19,361 nt of DNA from CAZRIE01 sp964600075 (lineage in GTDB: Bacteria > Bacteroidota > Bacteroidia > Flavobacteriales > Flavobacteriaceae): NCBI GenBank assembly GCA_964600075.1, contig CAZRIE010000079.1:1-19361 (forward strand), read 5' to 3'. Positions 7,611 through 15,133 of this stretch are shown piece after piece. Each line of letters starts with the position of its first letter. Within the stretch, counting starts at the first letter, position 1. The notes under the pieces were generated by a model, which saw nothing but the letters and a program-made list of their open reading frames with translations, was not told where the DNA came from and did not search any database. Both the position numbers and the translations under genes were made by a program.

Positions 7611-9473
7611 TTATTCATGTTTTGGCATCACAATTTCCCTAAGCTTTATTGATTCTTTTGAAGCTTTATTATCGAACTCAAATACATTTTTATCATATTT
7701 GGCATATAGGTTTTCAGTAATTTTGAAGGCCTCCCCATTTCTGACTATATCCAAATGATATTCATCACCAATCTTCATTTTTTTGATGCTCTCAAATACT
7801 TCCAGATAAGTCGATTGTTTCAATTCAGTATCATTTATGTGGGTAATAATATCTCCAATTTTGACTTGCGTACCCCCATATTCTGAGGAGAAAGATCCTA
7901 CTATACGGTTGTCGTTTTTATCAGGCTCGATGCTGAACCCCATGGTGGGAAGGTTATCAGGATTGAGCCTATTATTATAGTACTTAATTCCTACTAATTT
8001 CATTTCTTTTTCAAAACTGAATGGTGTGTTTTTTTTGATATGATTTTCTATAAAAACAGCTATTTCAGGATAGGTCATATCAACCAAAGTGTCAAAAAAA
8101 GTGGCATTGTCAAATGGTGTTTCTTTTCCGAACTTTTTAATTAATTCAAGATATACTTCACGCAACCCTTTTCTGCCATTTGAAAGCTGCAATAATTTGA
8201 TATCCAACATAGCGGCCGTAAGTGCCCCTAACTGATAAATATTATTATATTGCTTGTAACCCTCATCTGCTGACCATTCTAGGCTTATTCTGGTAAGACT
8301 ATATGCAGAATCATAATTTTCACTATTGTTAATTTTTTCTGATAGATAATTCAAATAGTCTTGCGTACTTACAGTACCGTTTTTCACCTGCATGATATAG
8401 GAAACCCATTCCGTCACGCCTTCATAGAGCCAAACATGTTGATCTTCTGAAACAGGATTGGAGTAGTCAAAATTTGCTAGTACTTCACTATGCAAATGAA
8501 GAGGACTTAAAATATGCATGAACTCATGAGCAATTATATTTTTAAGAAAAGGGTAATACTCAGGTATGTCCGGCAAGGCATAGGTTGAGCTAAATGAATG
8601 CTCCAATGCCCCGCCATTGTTGAACACTGGCATTTCTTCAACATCTTCTTCTGAAGCTAGGTACAACAAAAGCGTATATCTATCTACAGGCGAATAACCA
8701 ATGAAATCTTTGGCCGCATTTAGTATTGGCAGGGCTTGATCTAAGACCATTTGAGCTGTTAATTTGCCCGAGGGTGAGTGAACATAAGCTTCAACTTGAA
8801 TCTTATCAATTATTGTAAAAGCATAGGATAAATTAGCTCCAATTAATATGGGAGAATCTGTTAACTGGTAATAAGAATCTACGTCGTAAAACCCTTCATC
8901 ATTTTTACTTAGAGCTGTACCAATTTTGGGCGTTCCTTCAAGCATCATTTTCAACTGAATGGGCTTGTTCTTAAGATTTTGAAAATACCCGATCACACCA
9001 TGTGGATTAAAAACGGTATAGTCTTTATTAATTCCCGTTCCACTCATGGGGTAGATAGGGTGATAACCCATACTCATGTCAAAAGAATCGTCAATTTCAT
9101 ATATGATTTTTGCAACTTTGGTAGGCTTAAGAATTTTAAAATCATTTATGGATATTTTGTTTGTCAAAAGCTCCTTTCCATCTTTATCATACACTTTAAA
9201 CATTTTGACAAATCGTCCAAAATCTAGTGGTTGATGTACTCCGGGAGCGTAGGAAACAAAACTATACACGTTATCATCTGCTTTTAATGATGGTACTGTC
9301 AATGTTACATTAAAAGCGTCATTCTTATTGGTGAAGTCCACTTCATATAAAAATGGGCTTTCTTGCGCATAACTTTGCAAAGACATGAATAATGCGATTA
9401 AGCATTTTAGTGTTGTTTTAAGGTTTAGTGTTTTATTTTTTGTGGCTAACATTGGAGTATGATTATTTATCAT
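7611..9473 (-). CDS. M61-family (glycyl aminopeptidase-like) zinc peptidase with PDZ domain
   Basis: The 620-residue exported peptidase has a signal peptide ending near residue 36 (ALFMSLQSYAQ); the true start may be the ATG seven codons in. An N-terminal beta-domain precedes a gluzincin core with the zinc motif HEFMH (H316, E317, H320). The third zinc ligand is probably E351 in WLYEGVTEW, 31 residues after the second histidine, as in M61 peptidases. A PDZ domain occupies about 511-588 (GGTQVKIGDIITHINDTEL), matching the family's C-terminal PDZ. M61 enzymes trim peptides in the periplasm or outside; characterised members prefer N-terminal glycine or alanine, but specificity here is unknown. 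Length and domain order are normal and all catalytic residues are present. It is divergent from the lipoprotein gene at 9887. Confidence 0.88.
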   Translation of the reverse strand: MINNHTPMLATKNKTLNLKTTLKCLIALFMSLQSYAQESPFLYEVDFTNKNDAFNVTLTVPSLKADDNVYSFVSYAPGVHQPLDFGRFVKMFKVYDKDGKELLTNKISINDFKILKPTKVAKIIYEIDDSFDMSMGYHPIYPMSGTGINKDYTVFNPHGVIGYFQNLKNKPIQLKMMLEGTPKIGTALSKNDEGFYDVDSYYQLTDSPILIGANLSYAFTIIDKIQVEAYVHSPSGKLTAQMVLDQALPILNAAKDFIGYSPVDRYTLLLYLASEEDVEEMPVFNNGGALEHSFSSTYALPDIPEYYPFLKNIIAHEFMHILSPLHLHSEVLANFDYSNPVSEDQHVWLYEGVTEWVSYIMQVKNGTVSTQDYLNYLSEKINNSENYDSAYSLTRISLEWSADEGYKQYNNIYQLGALTAAMLDIKLLQLSNGRKGLREVYLELIKKFGKETPFDNATFFDTLVDMTYPEIAVFIENHIKKNTPFSFEKEMKLVGIKYYNNRLNPDNLPTMGFSIEPDKNDNRIVGSFSSEYGGTQVKIGDIITHINDTELKQSTYLEVFESIKKMKIGDEYHLDIVRNGEAFKITENLYAKYDKNVFEFDNKASKESIKLREIVMPKHE

Positions 9474-9886
9474 CTATCCCTTATAAGAACAACCCCAATT
9501 TAACATGTCTTGATTAATACATTGTACACTAGGGATTTGGATAAATGTTATTTGTACTTTTTATGCAATGTACTGATATCAACAAAACGTAAATATGATA
9601 TTTATCAGGCCCGTATAAAGGCAGTTTGAAAAGAAGATGAAACTTTGACCCTTATATTCAAGGTGTCGTTTTCATCAAATGTGCTTCAACAATCGGATAC
9701 ATATATTACGTTTATTCTCCTTATGGTCGTTAGGCCAAATTCCCTTATCCATTTGGAAAGCATTCAATTAAAAACAATAGCATTGCAAAATATTTTGGAG
9801 GTAAATAAGTGTTAGTCAAATAAATTGCTGTTTTTCTATTACTTTTGACACGATAACGAAATATACATTTTTAATAAGGGATAATT
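9474..9886. other. Divergent intergenic region of 413 bases
   Basis: This separates the minus-strand M61 peptidase from the plus-strand lipoprotein gene. The right end holds a promoter-like pair (9845-9871). An open plus-strand frame at 9630-9815 (61 codons before TAG) has plausible residue composition but no ATG or good start at its beginning, so I do not call it a gene. No RNA gene or strong hairpin was seen. Confidence 0.6.
9845..9871 (+). promoter_or_regulatory. Bacteroidota-type promoter for the NTF2-like lipoprotein gene
   Basis: TTG at 9845-9847 is followed after 16 bases by TACATTTT at 9864-9871, one mismatch from the TAnnTTTG -7 consensus. Transcription would begin roughly 10 bases before the ATG at 9887, leaving a short, purine-rich leader (AATAAGGGATAATT). 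Confidence 0.4.
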
Positions 9887-10372
9887 ATGAAAAATATGTT
9901 TGTAAAAGGAATAGTATTAGGTTGTCTATTTTTATTGATGGCTTCGTGTAATACGAATGAGGAAAATTCAACTTCGGTAGTGATTGATAAAGAACTAGTA
10001 AAAAAAGATATTCAAGCTAGGGAAAACCAATTTGCTGAAATATATAATGGTGGAGAGCTTAAGAAGATAGGTTATTATGCTGATGACGCCGTTACTTTTT
10101 ATCAAAACATGACTCCTATAAGGAGCAAAGAAGAAAGGTTAGAATTTTTAAAAATAGATTTGGCCTCAAACAGCAACAAAATTTCATTTACGACTACCGA
10201 AGTATTTCCATCCAAAGATGGTGTTCAAGTGGTGGAGATAGGGTATTATACAGTGGTTGATTCTACTAATACTGCTGTTAATACAGGAAATTATATGAGT
10301 CTGTTTGAAAAAAGAGACGGCCAATATGTGTGTCTTCGAGATATGAGCGCCTCTGATATGACCATTGAATAG
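9887..10372 (+). CDS. Lipoprotein with SnoaL/DUF4440-like (NTF2-fold) domain
   Basis: The 161-residue product begins with a lipoprotein signal (hydrophobic core GIVLGCLFLLMAS, lipid cysteine at residue 21), so it should be anchored in the envelope. The mature part looks like an NTF2-like DUF4440/SnoaL domain: an opening helix (IQARENQFAEIYNGG) and the motif YYADDAVTFYQNMTPIRSKE, then beta strands EVVEIGYYTVVD-like and a closing NYMSLFEKRDGQYVCLRDM. These domains bind small ligands or act as isomerase-like scaffolds; no catalytic set can be assigned here. It is a single-gene unit with a likely promoter just upstream and a strong terminator 25 bases after the stop. Confidence 0.8.
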   Translation: MKNMFVKGIVLGCLFLLMASCNTNEENSTSVVIDKELVKKDIQARENQFAEIYNGGELKKIGYYADDAVTFYQNMTPIRSKEERLEFLKIDLASNSNKISFTTTEVFPSKDGVQVVEIGYYTVVDSTNTAVNTGNYMSLFEKRDGQYVCLRDMSASDMTIE

Positions 10373-10396
10373 AGGTAAAGAGCATTTTTAAAAAAA

Positions 10397-10422
10397 GAGG
10401 CCATTTCAAATGAAATGGCCTC
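10397..10422. terminator. Bidirectional intrinsic terminator between convergent genes
   Basis: GAGGCCATTTC pairs perfectly with GAAATGGCCTC around a 4-base loop, and the stem is flanked by six A on the left and eight T on the right. It therefore has a U-run in both directions and can end both the lipoprotein transcript (plus) and the 10454-11587 transcript (minus). Confidence 0.9.
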
Positions 10423-10453
10423 TTTTTTTTGTCAGTTATGGTAGAATAACATT

Positions 10454-11587
10454 TTATCGTCTTCGACCTCCACCACCTGCACGACCGCCATATGAACGAC
10501 CTGCACTTGACCCCATCGATCTGGACGCAGACGACCTATTTGATGAACTGGGAGATGTTGACCTTTTTGCTGAACTCGGAGATGATGACCTATTTGATGA
10601 ACTCGGAGATGTTGACCTATTTGATGTTGATGGGCTCTTTGACGCTCTATTGGCTGTAGACGCTCCATTTGAGGTTCGCCCAGCTTGTGATTTCGATGGG
10701 CTTGTAGAAGCTCGATTAGAAGCTGACAATCCATTTGAAACCCGTCCGGCCTGGGAAGTTGAAGGGCGTGATCCTCCTTGGCCCGCAGTTTTAAAATTCC
10801 CGTTTTTAACATTATTATTTACAGTACGAGAGGTATTTCTTGTGTTCCTATTGTAATTGTTGTAGGTGTTATGATTATGAACATGGACAGATGTATGCCC
10901 ACGACCACCATAATAACCATGATGATGGTGGTAATGGTTATGTCTATAAATACCAATACTTATTACAGCAATACCTCTCCAATAGGGAGGGTAGTATCCA
11001 TAATAATAAGGTGGGTAATACGGTGCGTACGCAGGTGAATATACATATTGAACTACTGGTGCCGATTGAACTACCACAACTTCTGTCGTTGCCTGAACAT
11101 TTACTGTAACCGGGTCATCGCCAACATATGCCGGATTCGACGTAACTGATTCTGTAGGTTCTGTAACGGGTTCAACAACATAATCTTTTCCATATAATTC
11201 TTCATCTCCAATAATCTGCATGAAAACTTTACCTTCAGCATCTTTTGAGACTGTCATAACGGCAACGTCCTGAGTTTCTTTTTCACTTATTGGGTCCTGA
11301 AGAATAAACAAGAAATCATCTCCGTCCTTTTCGGTTACAACTTTAATGAAATCAACCTTTCCATCATTATTAAGATCTAAATTGACAATTCCTGCTTTTT
11401 CGTCATTTAACGACTTTTCAAAATCTTCAATGGTCTTTGACTTTTGAAAAATGTTCAATACCGCATAAAGATCTAGGTCATCTCCCGGCAAGCCCAACAG
11501 TGGTTCGTCATTCGCTGTTTGAGAAAAAGAAGAAAAGCTAATTAAGCCTATCGTTAATAGTACAATTGATAAATATCTAGTTTTCAT
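10454..11587 (-). CDS. Exported protein with EF-hand-like loop, Tyr/Pro and His tracts and Ser/Arg-rich repetitive tail
   Basis: This 377-residue protein of unknown function has a signal peptide at 1-23 (ends FSQ). It has a folded N-terminal region to about 140 that includes a calcium-loop-like DLNNDGKVDF at 71-80 (the D-x-N-x-D-G-x-x-D spacing seen in EF-hand and dockerin loops) and the conserved-looking LLGLPGDDLDLYAVL and IIGDEELYGKDYV. An acidic Thr/Val linker follows, then a Tyr/Pro tract at 181-203, a His-rich tract at 215-240 (HNHYHHHHGYYGG), an Asn-rich stretch, and from 271 to the end a Ser/Arg/Pro/Gly tail built of 22- and 9-residue repeats and ending GGGGRRR. I recall similar N-terminal regions in uncharacterised flavobacterial proteins. 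The His and acidic loops suggest metal binding, and the basic tail suggests binding to an anionic surface polymer or nucleic acid; both are inference. Confidence 0.8.
   Translation of the reverse strand: MKTRYLSIVLLTIGLISFSSFSQTANDEPLLGLPGDDLDLYAVLNIFQKSKTIEDFEKSLNDEKAGIVNLDLNNDGKVDFIKVVTEKDGDDFLFILQDPISEKETQDVAVMTVSKDAEGKVFMQIIGDEELYGKDYVVEPVTEPTESVTSNPAYVGDDPVTVNVQATTEVVVVQSAPVVQYVYSPAYAPYYPPYYYGYYPPYWRGIAVISIGIYRHNHYHHHHGYYGGRGHTSVHVHNHNTYNNYNRNTRNTSRTVNNNVKNGNFKTAGQGGSRPSTSQAGRVSNGLSASNRASTSPSKSQAGRTSNGASTANRASKSPSTSNRSTSPSSSNRSSSPSSAKRSTSPSSSNRSSASRSMGSSAGRSYGGRAGGGGRRR
10517..10756 (-). repeat. In-frame tandem repeats in the Ser/Arg tail
   Basis: Two degenerate 66-base units (10691-10756 and 10625-10690) encode 22-residue repeats of the form SQAGRxSNGxSxxNRAS. 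Four 27-base units follow (10598-10624, 10571-10597, 10544-10570, 10517-10543) encoding SNRSTSPSS-type 9-mers; the middle copies are nearly identical in DNA. All units are multiples of three, so copy-number change would alter tail length without a frameshift. Confidence 0.8.
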
Positions 11588-11736
11588 AACATGATTTTTT
11601 AAGTTTCCCCTAATGGAAATAGGAGAGTGAAATTTTGTTAGCGTATGAATGATAGTGGGTCATATATATGGCTGACATTCAAACGAACAAAAATTCAAAA
11701 TGATGATTCTATTTTCACAAAGATATGAGAACTCAC

Positions 11737-11765
11737 ATTATATCTCGTTTATTTGGAGATATAAT
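11737..11765. repeat. Perfect 10-bp inverted repeat with 9-base spacer
   Basis: ATTATATCTC at 11737-11746 is the exact reverse complement of GAGATATAAT at 11756-11765. It lies 150-178 bases upstream of the 10454-11587 gene start. There is no T-run next to it, so an operator or small hairpin is more likely than a terminator. Confidence 0.5.
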
Positions 11766-11941
11766 TGGATGAACCTCTATTTCTGATCGGGCCACTTTGA
11801 TGTAAAATTATTATGTATTTGTGGTTTGCTTTTTTCTACGCGCTATGTTTGGCCATCGCTCATAAAAAGGAAATTTTAAAAGGTCATTGTAGCACATTTC
11901 TTTTGGGGAAATAATTGGTGTAGTACAAGAAACTGCTTTGG

Positions 11942-12139
11942 CCTAAAGGCCATTCTCATACCTGCGCCACAGCTGTTCTATCGGTAAAAGTTTTCCCAGC
12001 CTACACAAGCGTTATTATCCGAGATCAATTCAAAGGACTACTTAAAACGGGTAACGGTACTATCTTGTGGTAACACGGCAAGCTAAACAAGAAAAAGCTA
12101 AAGGTAGCTGTAACCGAATTCACCATGAAGAACCTATGA
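11942..12139 (+). pseudogene. Possible decayed coding remnant
   Basis: The plus frame starting at 11942 reads as a plausible protein for about 43 codons (VLSVKVFPAYTSVIIRDQF, then KGLLKTGN). It meets TAA at 12071-12073 and continues sensibly as HGKLNKKKLKVAVTEFTMKN to a TGA at 12137-12139. There is no start codon in this frame near the beginning. The residue content looks more protein-like than chance, but I cannot assign a family, and the opposite strand is not clearly better. Confidence 0.2.
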
Positions 12140-12179
12140 AAACACTTCATAAAATAAATATCGGCTTAAAGATACATTA

Positions 12180-12407
12180 TTAGGTAAAATTACTACTCAC
12201 GATATTCTTTAGGTTGTAACGCAACAGCCCTTTCCGGTAATCCCAAACATATTGCATAAACGCCAGGGCTTTAATTGATTTTGATTTTTTAACACAGCGG
12301 TTTTTTTCAATTAAATAATCTATTTTTGGGCAAAGCCAAGGTTTGGATTCATTTGAAGAAGAAACAGGGTTATTCCTCTGAAACTAAGAAGTGTTCTTCG
12401 GTGACAT
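12180..12407 (-). pseudogene. Small gene remnant with in-frame amber codon
   Basis: An ATG at 12407 opens MSPKNTS, then TAG, then 67 sense codons in the same frame ending with TAA at 12182-12180. The part after the amber codon looks strongly coding: KPWLCPKIDYLIEKN, KSIKALAFMQYVWDYRKG and LLRYNLKNIVSSNF, with balanced basic and aromatic residues. I do not recognise the family. It is divergent from, and overlaps the promoter region of, the plus-strand channel gene. The stop makes this most likely a decayed gene or the tail of a lost one. A nonsense mutation in a 75-residue protein would also fit. Confidence 0.3.
12326..12355 (+). promoter_or_regulatory. Promoter-like pair for the MscS-family channel gene
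   Basis: TTG at 12326-12328 and TTCATTTG at 12348-12355 are 19 bases apart, which is the usual Bacteroidota spacing; the -7 element has one mismatch to TAnnTTTG. The ATG is at 12432, giving a leader of about 70 bases. Confidence 0.35.
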
Positions 12408-12431
12408 CTTTAGCCAGAAATAAATAAAATT

Positions 12432-14897
12432 ATGCGAAAGGTATCTTCATGTATTCTGTCCCTTATCTGTTCTTTCCTACTTTTCTTAGCATTCCCAGCT
12501 ACAATAGGGGCCCAGAATTTACTGCCTGGCACACAAAAAGGATCCGAAGAAGGAGTATCCGAAGTACAGGAAGATAGTGTGCAAGCTCCTGAATTACGTC
12601 TCTCTGAAATCATCAAACAATCCAATACCGATGCCAAAACCCTAGAAACCCTTAGAAGTGGTCTTAACGATACCACACAGTACAGAAAACTACAGCGGCA
12701 ATATGCAGATTATCTGAAGGCCTATGAAGCCTTTAAGGTTGATAAGCTAAACAAGAATTTGCCTGCCTTAACCTATCGTGAACTGAACAGCTTAATTACC
12801 GTATTGAGATATAAGGGAAAAGACATTGAAGCTACGACAGAAGACTACGAAAAGGTAATTGACCAATTTGACGAAGAAAGACTTCTGATATCGGAAATGG
12901 CATTGTACTGGGAGGACTACACAGAGAATAATAACGGCGTTCCCCCATTTAAAAATGAAATCCAAATTTCTCGAATTGGCGAAATTCTAGAAGATAGCCG
13001 AAGCTTAAGCGGATTGTACGAATCCCGCATCGAAGAAATGCTTATAAACCTAACGCAGTTGACCAAAATCCAATCGGAAATTGACGATGAAATCACAATA
13101 GATACCGCTCTGCTTAGTGAACTGAACAGCGTTTTCGACAAAAACCGGGAATCCTATATACAGGGTTTTCGAAATTTCAGTTTCCCCAAGATTATCTCAG
13201 AAATTCTCCTTTATGGAGATATGGTTTCATACGATTTGGAGAATGCCTACACCAACCTGGTCAGCAAACACCTATTTGTGTTCTGCATTTTTCTGCTTAT
13301 CCTATTCATGTGCATGAGAACTCGGAAACAGCTCAAGACCCAAGAACCAGATCTGAACTCCACCTTTCCGAACGTAAAAAAGGTATTTGAGATGCCATTT
13401 ACTACGGCTATATTTCTAACCTTTTTATTTTCCAGCCTTACATATCTTCAGGCACCCCCAATCATTAATAATATCTCGGGTCTGGTTATCGTGGGAATAC
13501 TTTACCTGATTTCCAGGAAAATCTTTGAGGAATCGTTCCTAAAGGTAATTCGGGTCTTTATCTATTGTTGGTTGGCAATCAAAGTTGTGGAGGTTCTTTC
13601 GTTTGAATCCCTACCTGGCCGAAGCCTCCTGCTACTACTTAATATCTTTTTCGTGTATCTGATAGTTCAGATCAACCGCAAACAAAGCATCCTAATAAAT
13701 TTCCAGAAAAATGCCCTGTCAAAGATTTTCTTCCGCTACTATGTGCTGGTGGTTGTCCTTGTAATGGGGATTAGCTTGATTTCCAATATTTTGGGATATC
13801 TGAATATTTCCATGTCCATCACTTCGCTGACCATTAAGCTATCTTTATTGGCGTTGTACCTCTATTTATGGAATCCTATCTTCAAGGCTTTCATTGCCCT
13901 GGGACTTCAAGGAAATTATCTCAGCTCGAAGCTTTCGGTTTCTCAGAATAAAGTGAGTATTCAGAAATTTCTGTATCGGGTTATCGATCTTAGCACCTAT
14001 GTCGTATTTGCTTACAGTGCACTGAGTATATTAACTTTTATTGCCCCGCTGCTCAGTGGAATATGGGAGGTCTTAAACAGCCCCATAAGCTTGGGGTCCA
14101 TAGAATTCACCTTATGGAACCTTATTCTTTTCGTCATAATCCTATGGGCTTCCAGTCTGATTTCGCGAATTGTACAGTCACTGCTCAGGCATGAGGTATT
14201 GGCCCGTGCCGATCTCGACCGGGGCCTTCCCGCAACAATTTCCATGCTGGTTCGGTACGCCATCATTACCATTGGCTTCTTTATTGCGGTCACCTCATTA
14301 GGGTTTGAAATGAATCAATTAACGATCATATTCGGGGCCTTCAGCGTTGGGATCGGCTTTGGACTACAAAATATTTTCAACAACCTTGTTTCGGGTATCA
14401 TCCTGATTTTTGAACGCCCGATTCATATAGACGATACCATTGAAGTAAATAACATGATTGGAAATGTGAGCAATATTGGAATTCGATCCAGCAATATTCG
14501 AACCGTGGACGGGGCAGAAGTCATAGTTCCCAACGGACAATTAATCTCTAAGGAGGTGATCAACTGGACCCTTTCCGATCAAAATAGAAGAATAGAAGTA
14601 CTTGTCGGGGTAGCCTATGGCTCTGATGTTCATAAGGTAGCAGAATTGCTCAATGGTATTTTGCTCTCGAGCCCCAGGGTATTAAAACAGCCTGAACCAG
14701 GCGTTTTTTTTCAAGAATTTGCGGATAGTTCTTTAAACTTTAGATTGTTGTTTTGGACCGATAGCAATAAAGACTGGATCCGTATTAAGAGTGACATACT
14801 GTTTGAGATCAATGATGTTTTTGCCCGGGAAGGGATTGAAATTCCATTCCCTCAGCGTGATATTCATCTTAGAACATGGAACAAGAAAGAGGAATGA
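12432..14897 (+). CDS. Large MscS-family mechanosensitive ion channel
   Basis: The 821-residue channel has a signal peptide (1-27, ending IGAQ), a periplasmic, largely helical and acidic domain to about residue 275, and then roughly ten membrane helices (the first around 280-297). A C-terminal MscS core begins near 590. The pore helix is GAFSVGIGFGLQNIFNNLVSG at 635-655 with the alternating Gly/Ala/Ser pattern. It is followed by the beta domain (FERPIHIDDTIEV, GIRSSNIRTVDGAEVIVPNG) and the cytoplasmic cage to the end (FPQRDIHLR). MscS channels open under membrane tension to release solutes in hypo-osmotic shock. The big periplasmic and extra membrane parts place it with the MscK/MscM-like long members. 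It is a single plus-strand gene between minus-strand genes. Confidence 0.93.
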   Translation: MRKVSSCILSLICSFLLFLAFPATIGAQNLLPGTQKGSEEGVSEVQEDSVQAPELRLSEIIKQSNTDAKTLETLRSGLNDTTQYRKLQRQYADYLKAYEAFKVDKLNKNLPALTYRELNSLITVLRYKGKDIEATTEDYEKVIDQFDEERLLISEMALYWEDYTENNNGVPPFKNEIQISRIGEILEDSRSLSGLYESRIEEMLINLTQLTKIQSEIDDEITIDTALLSELNSVFDKNRESYIQGFRNFSFPKIISEILLYGDMVSYDLENAYTNLVSKHLFVFCIFLLILFMCMRTRKQLKTQEPDLNSTFPNVKKVFEMPFTTAIFLTFLFSSLTYLQAPPIINNISGLVIVGILYLISRKIFEESFLKVIRVFIYCWLAIKVVEVLSFESLPGRSLLLLLNIFFVYLIVQINRKQSILINFQKNALSKIFFRYYVLVVVLVMGISLISNILGYLNISMSITSLTIKLSLLALYLYLWNPIFKAFIALGLQGNYLSSKLSVSQNKVSIQKFLYRVIDLSTYVVFAYSALSILTFIAPLLSGIWEVLNSPISLGSIEFTLWNLILFVIILWASSLISRIVQSLLRHEVLARADLDRGLPATISMLVRYAIITIGFFIAVTSLGFEMNQLTIIFGAFSVGIGFGLQNIFNNLVSGIILIFERPIHIDDTIEVNNMIGNVSNIGIRSSNIRTVDGAEVIVPNGQLISKEVINWTLSDQNRRIEVLVGVAYGSDVHKVAELLNGILLSSPRVLKQPEPGVFFQEFADSSLNFRLLFWTDSNKDWIRIKSDILFEINDVFAREGIEIPFPQRDIHLRTWNKKEE

Positions 14898-14933
14898 TTT
14901 TCTTAAATGCTTGGGTGTTTAGCTATTTTTCCT

Positions 14934-15098
14934 TTACATGATGATTTCTAATGTATTAGCGCTCTTTTTGATCTCTTCCGACCGCTTTAATTTACAAACC
15001 ACTTTCAAGACCGTAGGCCATACATCCCAAAAAGACTGTTGGGTCGATTTGATCCTGATAGCCCCTGGATCTAATGCTGCATTATGGGCGACAGCAAC
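14934..15098 (-). pseudogene. Possible C-terminal gene remnant
   Basis: A minus-strand frame of 54 sense codons, bounded by TGA at 15101-15099 and TAA at 14936-14934, reads AVAHNAALDPGAIRIKSTQQ, then SFWDVWPTVLKVVCKLKRSE and EIKKSANTLEIIM. The residue mix looks coding, but there is no start codon and the upstream stop cuts it. No family is recognised. It lies just downstream of the Omp85-type gene and converges on the channel gene. It may be the decayed end of a lost gene, or chance. Confidence 0.22.
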
Positions 15099-15133
15099 TC
15101 ATGATAGGGTTGCTTTGCGCCTCTGGTGATAGC

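Larger units (their letters stand above)
11588..12431. other. 844-base intergenic stretch with gene remnants
   Basis: No intact gene of normal length is present between the divergent 10454-11587 and mscS-type genes. It contains a perfect 10-bp inverted repeat (11737-11765), a plus-strand coding-like stretch interrupted by stops (11942-12139), and a minus-strand coding-like frame with one amber stop (12180-12407). It also carries a probable promoter for the channel gene (12326-12355). This looks like a site where small genes have decayed. Confidence 0.55.

Noticed and set aside
10410..10856. Long acidic plus-strand open frame antisense to the Ser/Arg repeat protein
   Set aside because: Its DLFDELGDVDLF repeats are simply the complement of the Ser/Arg repeat codons; the minus strand has the signal peptide and domain structure, and this frame runs through the terminator.
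11813..11914. 33-codon plus frame MYLWFAFFYALCLAIAHKKE...
   Set aside because: A short hydrophobic peptide is easily formed by chance in AT-rich DNA, and no homologue or promoter is evident.
14938..15129. 63-codon plus frame after the channel gene
   Set aside because: No ribosome-binding context or recognisable motif; the minus frame over the same bases is more protein-like.
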